A DNA stretch of 64,000 nucleotides from Mucilaginibacter sp. OK283 (GCF_900110415.1 NZ_FODR01000005.1:248001-312000); one strand, 5' to 3'. Positions 48,874 to 60,038 are shown, counted from the first letter of the stretch. Notes: generated from the letters alone by a model not told the origin. Made by a program: numbers and translations.

Positions 48874-51800
48874 TTAAAATTTTACACTTACGCCCATATT
48901 AATAACTTTTCCCTGTACATAATACTGACCAGATGAACTGGTTGCTTCGGGATCAAATATTTTCTGTTTAGAGAATGTAAGCAGGTTAAGACCATTTACA
49001 TACAAGCGCAAATTGCCTATACCAACTTTTGAGGTTAAGGCTACTGGAAGAGTGTAACCCAATTCGGCATTTTTTAGCCTGATATAATTGGTATTAAGCA
49101 ACCAATAAGTATTTCCGCCTGAAAAATACTGGTTATTTCTATCAACTGTACGCGGGTCTTTTGTACTTGGGTTATCAACTGTCCAACGATGATCATAGCT
49201 ATATTGCAGGAAGTTACCAATGGTTCCAGACTCTGTTTGCAGGAAGAGTTGTGCGCCTGCCGCACCCTGGAATAAAACAGTCAGATCGAAGTTTTTATAT
49301 TGTACTCCAAAATTAAAACCGCCCTGGAAAGTAGGCAAGGTGCTTTTATTGCTCCACACACGGTCATCTCCGGTAATTTTGCCGTCAGGTCCAATGTCAT
49401 TACCATTGGCATCTTTTTTACCATGCAAATCTTTATACCTCATGTCGCCCGGACGAAGGGTACTGGCGCCTACGGCGCTGTAATCAACCGTATTGGCATC
49501 AACTTGCGCCTGGGTAGAGAATATACCGTCATACACATAATAAAGCTGAGATCCGATAGGTTGTCCGGTAGATTTTTGCCAGGCCGGTGCTCCCGGAGAT
49601 TCGTTCCATAAATCGATCCGGTTTTTGTTAAATCCGCCGTTAACTCCTACATTATAGCTTACTTCACCAACCCTGTCATGGTAATTTAATTGAAACTCCC
49701 ATCCTTTGTTGGTTACCTTTCCATAATTTATAGGAGGTAATAGTCCCCCTGGTATTGCTGTCGCGGGTGTTGACCCAAGCGCATTTAACAATATCTGGGT
49801 GCGTTTGTTTAAAAATGCCTCAAATGTAAAATCTAATTTTCCGTTTAATGTAGTACCTTCCAATGCCACGTTGGTATTGTTGGCAACCTCCCAGGTGAAA
49901 TCGGGGTTTGGCGCCACATTTTCTGAAAGTGTTTGAACCGGCGCACCATTTACGATGTACGAGCCAACGTTGTATAATGCCAGATATGCGTATTCTGATA
50001 AAGTTTGGGTGCCTGGCTTAACAACATAATCGAGACCCATTTGGCCCCATGACCCACGTAATTTCAAGTTTTGAAAGATTTTTACGTTGTTTTTAAAGAA
50101 ATCTTCTTCCGAAATTCTCCAACCGGCAGATATACCGGGGAAAAAGCCAAAACGGTGATTCTCGGGAAACATATAAGAACCATCTACCCGCCATAAAAAC
50201 TCAGCCAGGTATTTTTCTTTATAGTTATAATTAACGCGGCCAAAATAATTTAAACGCGCTTTTTGCCAGGCGGTGCCATAATTACCTATCTCTGAGTTGC
50301 CACCCCAATTTAACTGGTCAATAGCAATTGAGTTGAAGTATTTGCGGTTCGCGCCAAATTGGCTATCGTTTGATTTTTCTTTGGTTACACCGGCAAGCAA
50401 TACAACGTTGTGGCTGCCAAAGCTGTGGTTATAGCTTATGATACCTTCAAGCATGCTGCTCAGCTGATCGTCTGATCCCTGGCTTAAATTTGCCTGGGCC
50501 GGCCCGCGGGCTACTTTGGTAAGTACCGGGGTGCCGCTTGCATCTTTGGTAACATTATCCCAGCTGTACACATACCATGGTGTTTGCCAGTTTTTGGTTT
50601 GTTGCATGTATTTATCCAAAGCAACATTTCCGGTGATTTTTAACCCTTCAATGCCCGGAATTGATATTTCAATTTTGCCGTTAGTTTGTAAAAAATACCT
50701 GGTATCTTTAGCATAACCTGTTTTATTGGTAGTGATAAGTACCGGCTGCTGACCGTTTTCAATATCGGGGCCTGGTAAGCCATTTGGCCAGTAAGCCGGC
50801 CTGTAAGGGTACCCCCGCATCAACATCCTGAATATATCATTTGCACCTCCACCGTCCGGGAAGAAACGGTTTTCCTGGCGGCCTGATACACCAACCCAGG
50901 TGTTGATGTACTTATTAACTTTGGCATCAACGTTTAAACGGAAATCATATTGTTTATACCCTGTAGCCGAGTTTTTGTAATATCCATCTTGGTTTTGATA
51001 CCCTATTGAGGTGAGGTACTTAATGGCCTCTGAACCACCCGATAATTGAACAGTTTGGCGTGTTTGAGGCGACCAATCTTTTAACGTTGCTTTAAACCAG
51101 TCGGTATTGGGGTGTCCCCAGGGATCAGAGCCATCAGCAAATTTTTGGAAATCGGCTGGCTGAAAGGTAGCCGTTGTTGTGGCCCCATTATCCGGCCGGG
51201 TAAACTTTCCCGCTGTTTTAAATGCGGCAGCAGCCTGGCTCCAATAGTTTGAAGGCAAACCATACAGGTCAATCTCGTTTACCATGGTGGCATATTCGGT
51301 TGCATCGGCCATTTTAGGTAAGATTGTAGGCCGTGACCATCCCTTATTATAGCTATAAGAAAGATCGGGTTTGCCCAGTTTACCATGCTTGGTAGTAATC
51401 AAAATAACACCATTAGCCGCCCTTGCGCCATAAATGGCTGCAGATGCATCTTTTAACACCGAGATACTTTCAACATCGGCAGGGTTTATACGGTCGATAC
51501 TGGTTTGCCCGGCAGGTGCAGGAACCCCGTCTATAACAAGTAATGGAGCGTTATTGCCCAGGGAGTTTCTACCACGGATTAGGATGGTTGAACCATCGTA
51601 ACCAGGTTCGCCGCTTGCATTCGTTGCAACAACGCCTGGCATACGGCCGGCAATAGAGTTGGAAAGGTTAACAGCGGGCGATTTTACTAATTCATCTCCC
51701 TTAACGGTTGTAACTGATCCGGTAACGGTTACCCTTTTTTGCACGCCGTAACCAACCACAACAACCTCGTTTAATCCTTTTGATGATGACTGTAGCTTGA

Positions 51801-52173
51801 TGTTTAGTATGGGTTTGCCACCTACAGGTACCTCTAATGTGGTATAGCCGATATATGATACAACCAATACCGCATTCTCGGCAGCTGTAATTGTAAACTT
51901 TCCTTTTACATCGGTTACAGCCCCTACGTTTGTACCTTTAATCAATATTGATACACCAACCAGTGTTTCGCCGGTAGACTGATCAGTTACTGTTCCTGTA
52001 ACTTTTATCGGGGCGTTGATATTCCCCTCGTTTGTTTTTGTGAAATTTGTTTTTTCGATTTTTGCTGCGCCGGCGTATGACGAACCAACAAATATTAATG
52101 CTATTAATATTTGACTTAGCGCAATTTTAAAGACCCTTAACAAGTTTACAGTCTTATGTAAATTGTATTCCAT
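48874..52173 (-). CDS. SusC/RagA TonB-dependent outer membrane transporter
   Basis: The 1099-residue protein begins with a signal (ALSQILIALIFVGSSYAGA), a CarboxypepD_reg-like module (about 57-130; VTGTVTDQSTGETLVGVSIL), and the SusC plug start LNEVVVVGYGVQKRVTVTGS (about 134), then the barrel with GVQYKNFDLTVLFQGAAGAQ. No STN domain precedes it, in keeping with control by the hybrid sensor at 52673 rather than by FecI/FecR. It would import the glycan with the SusD at 47019. Confidence 0.94.
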   Translation of the reverse strand: MEYNLHKTVNLLRVFKIALSQILIALIFVGSSYAGAAKIEKTNFTKTNEGNINAPIKVTGTVTDQSTGETLVGVSILIKGTNVGAVTDVKGKFTITAAENAVLVVSYIGYTTLEVPVGGKPILNIKLQSSSKGLNEVVVVGYGVQKRVTVTGSVTTVKGDELVKSPAVNLSNSIAGRMPGVVATNASGEPGYDGSTILIRGRNSLGNNAPLLVIDGVPAPAGQTSIDRINPADVESISVLKDASAAIYGARAANGVILITTKHGKLGKPDLSYSYNKGWSRPTILPKMADATEYATMVNEIDLYGLPSNYWSQAAAAFKTAGKFTRPDNGATTTATFQPADFQKFADGSDPWGHPNTDWFKATLKDWSPQTRQTVQLSGGSEAIKYLTSIGYQNQDGYYKNSATGYKQYDFRLNVDAKVNKYINTWVGVSGRQENRFFPDGGGANDIFRMLMRGYPYRPAYWPNGLPGPDIENGQQPVLITTNKTGYAKDTRYFLQTNGKIEISIPGIEGLKITGNVALDKYMQQTKNWQTPWYVYSWDNVTKDASGTPVLTKVARGPAQANLSQGSDDQLSSMLEGIISYNHSFGSHNVVLLAGVTKEKSNDSQFGANRKYFNSIAIDQLNWGGNSEIGNYGTAWQKARLNYFGRVNYNYKEKYLAEFLWRVDGSYMFPENHRFGFFPGISAGWRISEEDFFKNNVKIFQNLKLRGSWGQMGLDYVVKPGTQTLSEYAYLALYNVGSYIVNGAPVQTLSENVAPNPDFTWEVANNTNVALEGTTLNGKLDFTFEAFLNKRTQILLNALGSTPATAIPGGLLPPINYGKVTNKGWEFQLNYHDRVGEVSYNVGVNGGFNKNRIDLWNESPGAPAWQKSTGQPIGSQLYYVYDGIFSTQAQVDANTVDYSAVGASTLRPGDMRYKDLHGKKDANGNDIGPDGKITGDDRVWSNKSTLPTFQGGFNFGVQYKNFDLTVLFQGAAGAQLFLQTESGTIGNFLQYSYDHRWTVDNPSTKDPRTVDRNNQYFSGGNTYWLLNTNYIRLKNAELGYTLPVALTSKVGIGNLRLYVNGLNLLTFSKQKIFDPEATSSSGQYYVQGKVINMGVSVKF

Positions 52174-52672
52174 ATTAGCTTATTTAAGTTAATTAATATT
52201 TAATGCACGCTATAAAAGCGGGATAATTGGAGGGGGTAAATTCGTTCCGATTATTTTCCCCCGGGTTGTGGGTGACTGTGCTTATTTTTCTTCCATATTG
52301 CTTATTTAGGTTTTATATAAATTAATTGGTTGTATTCGGCAATGGATTACAAAAAGCAAACCCGGATGGTATCCTTATCGGCGCAATATGTGATACTATC
52401 AGGCCGCCTATCCTTTATTAAGCTATTAATTGGATAAGCCTTTGTAACATTTTTGTGTCTAAAATAATATCGTAGTCAAACCTGCGTTTTTCAAGTTGAC
52501 ACTACTTGTCGACCGTTATTTTAATAAAATTAAATGTGGTTAGTACATTTATAGTTGGCAGTACTAAGATGGGTAAAATAAACACCCCCCAAGAGAGGTA
52601 AATTCATACAACTTGAGGGGGTAATTGGTAAAAAAATGCTTAATATTTAAATTTTCGCTACTTTTTAAGAAA
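52174..52672. other. Gap between SusC and hybrid sensor: hairpin and repeats, no ORF
   Basis: This 499-bp gap holds no gene. CCCCCC-AAG and CTTGAGGGGG (52585-52621) form a hairpin just beyond the hybrid-sensor stop and probably end that transcript. TTAGTAC and GTACTAA (52540-52546, 52561-52567) make a 7-bp inverted pair, and GGTAAATTC occurs at 52235-52243 and 52597-52605; either could be a regulator site for the SusC promoter. No convincing TTTG/TAnnTTTG pair is seen. Confidence 0.5.
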
Positions 52673-55600
52673 TTAATTTTTGTTGATTTTAACCTTTACA
52701 ATATTCCTGGTGATATTGGCATGAAATGGAACGCGAAATTTTTTTATGTATTCAGAAGGGTTAAGTCCGAATAGTTTGCTAAACTGCTCTCTGAAATATT
52801 TAGGGTCGTTTATGCCCACCTTATAAGCAGCCTCAGAAACGGTACAATCGGTGTTAAGGAACATTTCGGCAGCTTTTCTTAAACGAATAAACCGTATAAA
52901 CCCATTAGCAGATTGCCCGGAAATGGCCCTGATCCTTTTATAGAGGTTAGAATGGCTCATTCCTACCTCATCGGCCAGGGTTTTGATGCAAAAATCACTA
53001 TCGCTTAAGTTATCTTCAACCACTTTGATACAGGCCGCCAAAAACTCCTTATAATCCGGCGGAACTTTAAGGTCATTTGATTTTAAGGTAATTTCATTAT
53101 AAAAATATTTTTGAAGGCTGTTCTTACTTTTAAGAATACCTTCAACGCGGGCTAAAAGTAATTCCCGCTCAAATGGCTTGCTTATATAATCGTCGGCGCC
53201 GCCTTCTATGCCTTTAAGTTTTATTTCGGGAGATGAGCTTGCGGTTAATAATAAAACGGGGATATGGCTTAGTATTGGGTCCTCCTTAATCCTGCTGCAT
53301 AACTCAATACCGCTTATCCCTTGCATCATAACATCGCTGATAACTATATCCGGCAAAAACTGGTATACCTTATCTAAACCTTCGGCACCATCTGCCGCTT
53401 CAAAAATTTCGAACTTTGACGAGAAAATTTGTTTCAGGTACTGTCTCATCTGTGCATTGTCATCTACAATAAGCATAGATTTTGATTCGAAATCAAATGG
53501 ATCACTTTTTTTACTTTTGGCCGCACCTGAATCTTTATTCAGCCCCGGAACTTCCTCATAACTCTCAATAAGTTCGTCTAAAAAAACAGAGGTTTCTATA
53601 ACATCTTCAAAAATAAAGTTCGGGCTTAAATGCTCTTTTCCTTTTAACAAGCAAACCTTAAATATGGTGCCCGCTCCATTTAAACTGGTATAACTGATGC
53701 TCCCTTTATGGCTTTCGATAAACTTTTTTACAAGGTAAAGGCCAATGCCAAATCCACCACTAAGTGGCGTCTCATCCTGTACCTGGTAAAATTTATCAAA
53801 TAACTTTTCACCTATATCCTCGGCAATTCCGCGTCCTGTATCTTTAATTTCTATATTCACCAATGTTTCTGTTTGGGATATATAGCAATTTACCATCCCA
53901 TTATCCGGCGTAAATTTTAATGAATTTGATATCAAATTAAACAAAACGATCTCGATTTTTTCCCTGTCGGCAAATACTTCTATCGTGTCTGTCTCGGAAA
54001 CAAAGTCAAACAATATGTTTTTACTTTTGGCCTGGTGGCTGAAGCATAAAAAAACCTCTTTGCATAAGTTTACAATATTTAACCTTACAATTTTAAGGCT
54101 GTCAGATTCGCTTTCCGCTTTTCTGAATAGCAATAACTGATCAACCAAACTTAAAAGCCGGCGTGCGTTACGAAAAACGATACTCAGGTTGTTTGTTTCA
54201 GTCTCTCTTGCTCCCGGGTTAAATAATAATTCTTTAACCGGGTTGATAATTAGGGTAAGTGGTGTCCGAAACTCATGGGAAATATTGGTAAAAAACGACA
54301 ATTTTCGCTCGTTAAGCTCTTTTTCTTTTTCGGCAGATATCTGGGCTATTTTTACTTCATACTTTAACCGGGCCGCGTTGCTGCGATAGCGTAAATAGTA
54401 ATAAATCAATGTTGCTATTATTAGCAAAGAGCTCATATAGGCCCACCATGTTTGATACCATGGGGGCAGAATTTTTATTTTAAATGTTGCATAATTTTCA
54501 AACCAGATACCATCCTGGTTTGCTGCTTTAACTTTAAATATATAATCGCCGGCCGGCAAATAGCGGTACGTAACCGATTTTTGATTTTTTACATAATTCC
54601 AGTTTTGTTCTAATCCCACCAATTTATAGGCAAATTCGCTTTTTTCGGCATAAGCATAGTTTAATGCTACATATTGTATCGAAAAAACCGGTTGGTCGGG
54701 CTTTAAGGTAATTTGGGTTGATTCATTAATACCAGCGTTTAATATACTGTCTTTCTGACCCACTTCAACCTCTTTGCCAAACAGCTGGAGTCCTGTAATC
54801 AAAACCTTGGGTTTAAATGAGTTTTGCTTAACCTCTGCCGGATAAAATACGTTGTAACCCTCGGTACCGCCAAATACCATAAATTTTTTAGTACTGCTGT
54901 ACATTGACGAACCTGGGTTAAACTGCCCGGCTTGCAGCCCTTCTGAACTATCGTAATTAATAATCTTGCCTGTTTGCAGGTCAATCCGCGATAATCCTCT
55001 GTTGGTACTTATCCAAATGCCGCCGGCCTCATCTTTTTGTATCGCGTTTACTGTATTATCAGCCAATCCATCTTTTTCAGTATATCTTTTAAATCTTTTG
55101 TTTTTTATATCATACACAACAAGGCCATCTCCTTCGGTACCTATATAAAGGTTTTTGTTTTCATCTAAATACAAAGCATATATAAAGTGGCTGGGCAAAA
55201 ACTTTTCTGCTTCGGCTTCACTAAAATAATTAACAAACTTATTTTGATTTTTTATGTAATATTTAAGGCCGGATGCCGATGTACCAATAAAAAGGTTGCC
55301 GTTGCCATCTTCGGCAAGTGCCCGGATATAATCTGAACCAATGCCGCTATTTTGTGGGTTGTAGTTAACAAACTTGTCACTTCCGGCGGGCAATAAGCTT
55401 AAGCCTCCGCCATTGGTGCCAATCCATAAATTATTTTTTGAATCATCAATAATCGTCCTTATATCGTTTAAACATATACTTGTGGGGTCATTTGTTTTAT
55501 GAAAAAAATTGGTAAAGGAATCCGTTTTTTTATTGTATCTGAATAACCCGTGCGAGTAAGAACCAAACCATAATGTATTGGAATGATCTTTATATGCGCA

Positions 55601-56860
55601 AAGTATATTATTGCAGGTTAATGAACCTTTTTGCCCATCGGACCTGTAATATTTTACAACCTCGCCACTGAGTTTTTTCTTGTAAATCCCGTCGCCGTCG
55701 GTACCCATCCACAGGTATCCTTCATCATCCATACACATACCATAATATCTTAAAAAGCTGCTGCCATAGTTATCTTTCAACTCACTTTGGAACTTTTGAA
55801 ATTTTTCCGGCACGCTGCTCAATAAATAAATTCCATCCCCATATGTTCCAACCCAGATATTTTTATCCCGATCCTGGAATAAGGTTTCGATGGTACGGGC
55901 GGTAATGCTGTAATTGTCTTCCGATCTTACGGGATCAATCGAGATATCTTTATACGATGACTTTGCAGCTTTGTCGAGATTTATAGTATACAAGCCTCCA
56001 TCAAGCAAGCCAACAAGCAGGTTTTTATGTTCATCCTCCAAAAGCGAAAAAAAATAGTTACTTCGTAATTTATAAGTTGAGCCTAAAAAAACGCGAAAGT
56101 TGTTTTCTTTTCTGTTATAAAGCACCAGCCCTTTACTGGTTGCTATCCAAATGTTATGATTATGATCTTCATAAATAGAAGTAATGAGGCCCTGGGGAAT
56201 AAGTTTAAGGGCGAACTGGCTATTCAGGTTTTTTGAAACCACTCCATTACTCGTATTAAAAACATTAAGGCCGCCGTCCCTTGTTCCTACCCATAATAGC
56301 CCGTATGCATCTTCAACAACATTAGTAACTGATAAATCGCCTAATAAACCAGGTTGTTCCTTTTTAGTATAATTTTTAAACTGATGAGTTTTTATATTGT
56401 AGGAAGAGAACCCTGATGCGCCACACGAAAACCACAATTGGCCTTTATTATTTTCAAAAATACTGTTTACATTGTTTAAATAGGTTGGAGGAACCCCCAG
56501 GGGGGCAAATTTTATAAACCGTTCCTTGTTGGTATCAAATTTATAAATCCCTCTTCTGGATGATATCCAAATATCCCCCTGCGTATCTTTAAATATGCTT
56601 TGAACATAATTACTTGGCAGGCTATATGGATTATTGGGATCCAGCTTAAATACCTTGAAATTTGTACCATCAAACCGGTTTAAGCCATCGCTGGTAGCAA
56701 ACCAGATAAATCCTTTGTTATCCTGGGTTATGCCATTGATTATACCAAAAGAAAGACCATCTTTCAATGAGTATTTCGTTATTTTTTTGGTAAATAAATC
56801 TTGAGAAAAACAAAGGGAAAAGGCAGATACGCCTACCAGGGTAAGTAATAATTTTCTCAT
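52673..56860 (-). CDS. Hybrid two-component sensor kinase / AraC regulator (HTCS)
   Basis: The 1395-residue one-protein phosphorelay has a signal peptide, a double beta-propeller periplasmic sensor with about 14 two-component-propeller repeats (GIWISTNRGLSRID and IWVGTYGDGIYLLSS type, residues about 30-700), a Y_Y_Y domain (about 727-793), one membrane helix (about 800-823), HisKA (SFFTNISHEFRTPLTLI, phospho-His near 866), HATPase (NLISNSLKFT, DTGRGI, GFGIGLYLVKK), a receiver domain (DIVISDVMMQG, phospho-Asp near 1175), and a C-terminal AraC HTH (about 1287-1390). It senses a glycan fragment and activates the SusC/D genes next to it. Confidence 0.95.
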   Translation of the reverse strand: MRKLLLTLVGVSAFSLCFSQDLFTKKITKYSLKDGLSFGIINGITQDNKGFIWFATSDGLNRFDGTNFKVFKLDPNNPYSLPSNYVQSIFKDTQGDIWISSRRGIYKFDTNKERFIKFAPLGVPPTYLNNVNSIFENNKGQLWFSCGASGFSSYNIKTHQFKNYTKKEQPGLLGDLSVTNVVEDAYGLLWVGTRDGGLNVFNTSNGVVSKNLNSQFALKLIPQGLITSIYEDHNHNIWIATSKGLVLYNRKENNFRVFLGSTYKLRSNYFFSLLEDEHKNLLVGLLDGGLYTINLDKAAKSSYKDISIDPVRSEDNYSITARTIETLFQDRDKNIWVGTYGDGIYLLSSVPEKFQKFQSELKDNYGSSFLRYYGMCMDDEGYLWMGTDGDGIYKKKLSGEVVKYYRSDGQKGSLTCNNILCAYKDHSNTLWFGSYSHGLFRYNKKTDSFTNFFHKTNDPTSICLNDIRTIIDDSKNNLWIGTNGGGLSLLPAGSDKFVNYNPQNSGIGSDYIRALAEDGNGNLFIGTSASGLKYYIKNQNKFVNYFSEAEAEKFLPSHFIYALYLDENKNLYIGTEGDGLVVYDIKNKRFKRYTEKDGLADNTVNAIQKDEAGGIWISTNRGLSRIDLQTGKIINYDSSEGLQAGQFNPGSSMYSSTKKFMVFGGTEGYNVFYPAEVKQNSFKPKVLITGLQLFGKEVEVGQKDSILNAGINESTQITLKPDQPVFSIQYVALNYAYAEKSEFAYKLVGLEQNWNYVKNQKSVTYRYLPAGDYIFKVKAANQDGIWFENYATFKIKILPPWYQTWWAYMSSLLIIATLIYYYLRYRSNAARLKYEVKIAQISAEKEKELNERKLSFFTNISHEFRTPLTLIINPVKELLFNPGARETETNNLSIVFRNARRLLSLVDQLLLFRKAESESDSLKIVRLNIVNLCKEVFLCFSHQAKSKNILFDFVSETDTIEVFADREKIEIVLFNLISNSLKFTPDNGMVNCYISQTETLVNIEIKDTGRGIAEDIGEKLFDKFYQVQDETPLSGGFGIGLYLVKKFIESHKGSISYTSLNGAGTIFKVCLLKGKEHLSPNFIFEDVIETSVFLDELIESYEEVPGLNKDSGAAKSKKSDPFDFESKSMLIVDDNAQMRQYLKQIFSSKFEIFEAADGAEGLDKVYQFLPDIVISDVMMQGISGIELCSRIKEDPILSHIPVLLLTASSSPEIKLKGIEGGADDYISKPFERELLLARVEGILKSKNSLQKYFYNEITLKSNDLKVPPDYKEFLAACIKVVEDNLSDSDFCIKTLADEVGMSHSNLYKRIRAISGQSANGFIRFIRLRKAAEMFLNTDCTVSEAAYKVGINDPKYFREQFSKLFGLNPSEYIKKFRVPFHANITRNIVKVKINKN

Positions 56861-57578
56861 TAAGTATTAATAACAGGTTATGAAAGGCCAGGCGTTTTTC
56901 AAAAAAACGCCATATTCAAATGTAGTTTATTTAAAATAAATAACATATCAAAAACAATAAAATTTAGTTTGCTGCGTTTTTCGACACTTGTATGTTCCCG
57001 ATTTTTTATTTGAAAACATACACCGGCTGGTTGCTCTTTTTGCGGCCCGTTCCTGTTGCTATTTGTCTGGCAAATTGACGGAAGTATTGCAGGCTGCATT
57101 TAAATTATGTGAAAAAAAATGCAAATTATCTGTAGACCAATGCGGTTAACAGACGATTTTTTATCATAAACAGGCAAAAAAATACAAATAATTTCAAAGA
57201 AATATTTCCTTCGCCTCAACATCATATTTTTGCGCTTTTGAAGGGTTGCCGGCACCACGGGCTTTTTAAATATTTTGTGATGTAGCTGCATTCAAAATTT
57301 GTTTTGATAACATTTGTCCCTTACCGGTTTTTTTGAAGGTGCAAATTCCGTTTTACAGTTTATTCCCCGATATAAACCCGCCATGAAATAAACGGCTATG
57401 GTTGATCTGTTTTACGGGCAGGCATAAGTACAGCTTCGCAATGTATTTCGTAGTAATAAAAATACTTTGTAAAAATTATCTCACAAAATTTTGCTAAATC
57501 GTTTTTATTAGATAATTTGGTCGATAATTACCAATTAAGGATAACCGCTTCTTAAATATATTTTTCGGGGATTAAAAG
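56861..57578. other. Gap between hybrid sensor and GH92 gene
   Basis: This 718-bp gap separates divergent genes and has no coding region that looks real. GGCGTTTTT at 56891-56899 and AAAAACGCC at 56903-56911 form a 9-bp hairpin in the leader of the hybrid sensor gene. The rest is AT-rich with several TTTG strings near 57290-57320 and 57470-57480 that could be promoter parts. No assignment is safe. Confidence 0.5.
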
Positions 57579-59930
57579 ATGAGCAAAACTAAACGGGCCG
57601 TGTTTGCGGCTTTGCCGGGTAAAAAATATTTCACTGTATTGCTAACTGCAGCACTTGCCATTAGTGTAACGTTATTAAAAGCCCAAAGCCCCGCAGGTTA
57701 CGTTAATCCCTTTATAGGTGCCAGTACAAGTACTGCCGATGCAGGTACATATCATGGCCTGGGCAAAACTTTTCCGGGGGCTACTACGCCGTATGGAATG
57801 GTGCAGGTAAGCCCTAATACCATTACGGGCGGCGATAACGGCCCGGGTTACAGTTATGAGCAAACCAGTATTGAGGGCTTTGCCATGACACAAATGAGCG
57901 GTATAGGGTGGTACGGCGACCTGGGCAACTTCCTGGTGATGCCTACCGAAGGCAAAATGTACACCATAGCTGGTAAACCGGATGGCTCCATGAAAGGCTA
58001 TCGCTCGCTATACGATAAAAAAAGTGAGAAAGCATCGGCCGGATATTACAGTGCTTTGTTGACCGATCATAACATTAAGGCCGAAATGACGGCTGCCCCT
58101 CATAGCGGGATGCTGCGTTTTACCTTTCCGCAAGGCAACGATTCGCGTATCCAGATTGATTTGGCGCGCAGGGTAGGGGGTACGTCAACGCTGCAATATG
58201 TAAAAGTTGTTAACGATTATACTATTGAAGGCTGGATGAAATGCACGCCCGACGGCGGCGGTTGGGGAAATGGCGACGGGCATGCCGATTACACCGTTTA
58301 TTTTTATGCTCAATTTAGCAAGCCGTTGAAGGATTTTGGTGTTTGGAGTGCCAATATCCCCGATGACTGGACCCGTAAGCTTGATGATGTAACCGGAAAA
58401 AAATACTTAGATAGGGTTGCCGAAGCCGAAATATTAAAAGGCGCAACAGAAAAGCAAGGCAAACACCTGGGTTTTTACACGCAATTTGCCACCAGGGCCA
58501 ATGAGCAGGTATTGCTTAAAACAGGTATCTCCTTTATCAGCATTGCCGGAGCGAAGAACAATTTAAATACCGAAATAAAAGACTGGAATTTTGATGCTGT
58601 ATACCAAAAGGCTGTTGCAAATTGGAACAAAGCTTTATCAAAAGTAAGCGTGCAGGGCGGCACGCCGGAGCAAAAAACTGTTTTTTACACAGCGTTGTAT
58701 CATACCATGATAGATCCCCGGATTATAAGCGATGTAGATGGCAAGTATCCGGGCGGCGATGGTAAAGCGCATCACGCGGTTAATTTTAACAAGCGGACTA
58801 TTTTTAGCGGGTGGGATGTGTTCCGCAGCCAGATGCCCCTGCAAACCATCATCAACCCGGGCCTGGTAAACGATGAGATCAATTCGCTGGTAACATTAGC
58901 GCAGGAAAAGAAAATGGATTACCTGGAGCGCTGGGAGATCATGAACGCTTATAGCGGTTGTATGATTGGTAACCCGGCTGTATCGGTAATTGCCGATGCT
59001 TACGCCAAAGGCATCCGTAACTATAACGTGCCCGAGGCTTATCGCCTTGCGGTGGGCTCTGTTGAAAAATTTGGCAATGGCGATAAAGGTTTTACAGGTG
59101 GTGATTTGAGCTTATCCTTAACTTTAGAATACGCCTATACCGATTGGTGTGCAGGCCAGCTGGCTAAATGGCTGGGGAAAACTGCCGACGCCACAAAATA
59201 TGCCCAACGAGGGCAGGCCTACAAAAACGTGTTCGATACCGAAAAAGGCTGGTACAGGCCCAAAGATGATAACAGTAACTGGAAAGCCTGGCCCGATTCG
59301 GCACGCACCAAACAATGGTACGGTACTATTGAAAGTAACCCCTATCAACAAGGCTGGTTTGTACCGCAGGACGTAAAGGGCATGGCCCAAATGATGGGTG
59401 GCAACGCCAAAACCATTGCCGACCTGAACAATTTTTTTGAAAAGGCCCCCGATAACATGATGTGGAACGATTATTACAACCACGCTAATGAACCGGTACA
59501 CCACGTGCCGTTTTTGTATAATCGGCTGGGCGCACCATGGCTTACCCAGAAATGGACACGGGAGATTTGCCGCCGTGCCTACCACAATTCGGTTGAAGGC
59601 CTGGTTGGGAACGAAGATGTGGGCCAGATGTCAGCCTGGTATGTGCTGGCTGCCAGTGGCATTCACCCGGTTTGCCCCGGCGATACCCGGCAGGAAATTA
59701 CCAGCCCCGTATTTAATAAAGTAGTTTTAAAGCTCGACCCGAAATATGCAAAAGGGCAAACGTTTACAATAACTGCGCTCAAAAACTCGGCGGCCAATGT
59801 TTACATCCAAAGCGCAAAATTAAACGGCAAGGCTTACAACAAGTGTTACCTCGACTTTAAAGATATAGCCGCGGGCGGCACACTGGAACTTACCATGGGC
59901 AGCAAGCCAAATAAAAACTGGGGAATTTAA
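57579..59930 (+). CDS. GH92 alpha-mannosidase
   Basis: The 783-residue protein has a signal peptide (FTVLLTAALAISVTLLKAQS) and the GH92 architecture: an N-terminal beta-sandwich (YVNPFIGASTSTADAGTYHG) followed by an (alpha/alpha)6 barrel. The family signature VGNEDVGQMSAWYVLAASGI begins near residue 676, and YSCMIGNPA-like and WYNDYYNHANEP-like stretches precede it. GH92 enzymes are calcium-dependent exo-acting alpha-mannosidases (mostly 1,2-, some 1,3-) on N-glycans or yeast mannan. It heads the third cluster and would trim mannose in the periplasm. The ligand Glu is in NED and its neighbours. Confidence 0.94.
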   Translation: MSKTKRAVFAALPGKKYFTVLLTAALAISVTLLKAQSPAGYVNPFIGASTSTADAGTYHGLGKTFPGATTPYGMVQVSPNTITGGDNGPGYSYEQTSIEGFAMTQMSGIGWYGDLGNFLVMPTEGKMYTIAGKPDGSMKGYRSLYDKKSEKASAGYYSALLTDHNIKAEMTAAPHSGMLRFTFPQGNDSRIQIDLARRVGGTSTLQYVKVVNDYTIEGWMKCTPDGGGWGNGDGHADYTVYFYAQFSKPLKDFGVWSANIPDDWTRKLDDVTGKKYLDRVAEAEILKGATEKQGKHLGFYTQFATRANEQVLLKTGISFISIAGAKNNLNTEIKDWNFDAVYQKAVANWNKALSKVSVQGGTPEQKTVFYTALYHTMIDPRIISDVDGKYPGGDGKAHHAVNFNKRTIFSGWDVFRSQMPLQTIINPGLVNDEINSLVTLAQEKKMDYLERWEIMNAYSGCMIGNPAVSVIADAYAKGIRNYNVPEAYRLAVGSVEKFGNGDKGFTGGDLSLSLTLEYAYTDWCAGQLAKWLGKTADATKYAQRGQAYKNVFDTEKGWYRPKDDNSNWKAWPDSARTKQWYGTIESNPYQQGWFVPQDVKGMAQMMGGNAKTIADLNNFFEKAPDNMMWNDYYNHANEPVHHVPFLYNRLGAPWLTQKWTREICRRAYHNSVEGLVGNEDVGQMSAWYVLAASGIHPVCPGDTRQEITSPVFNKVVLKLDPKYAKGQTFTITALKNSAANVYIQSAKLNGKAYNKCYLDFKDIAAGGTLELTMGSKPNKNWGI

Positions 59931-60038
59931 TATAAGTAATGTTTTAATTAAGAGTGGTTGAATTGTGAAGATATGCTAAATCGATTTATAGAAACCAATA
60001 ATAAATTATATATCTATCAATTAATCAAAAACCAAATT

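Noticed and set aside
59958..60038. TTG start adding 27 residues to the lectin-propeller protein
   Set aside because: The added residues are Asn/Lys/Tyr-rich and hide the clear lipoprotein signal that starts at the ATG at 60039.
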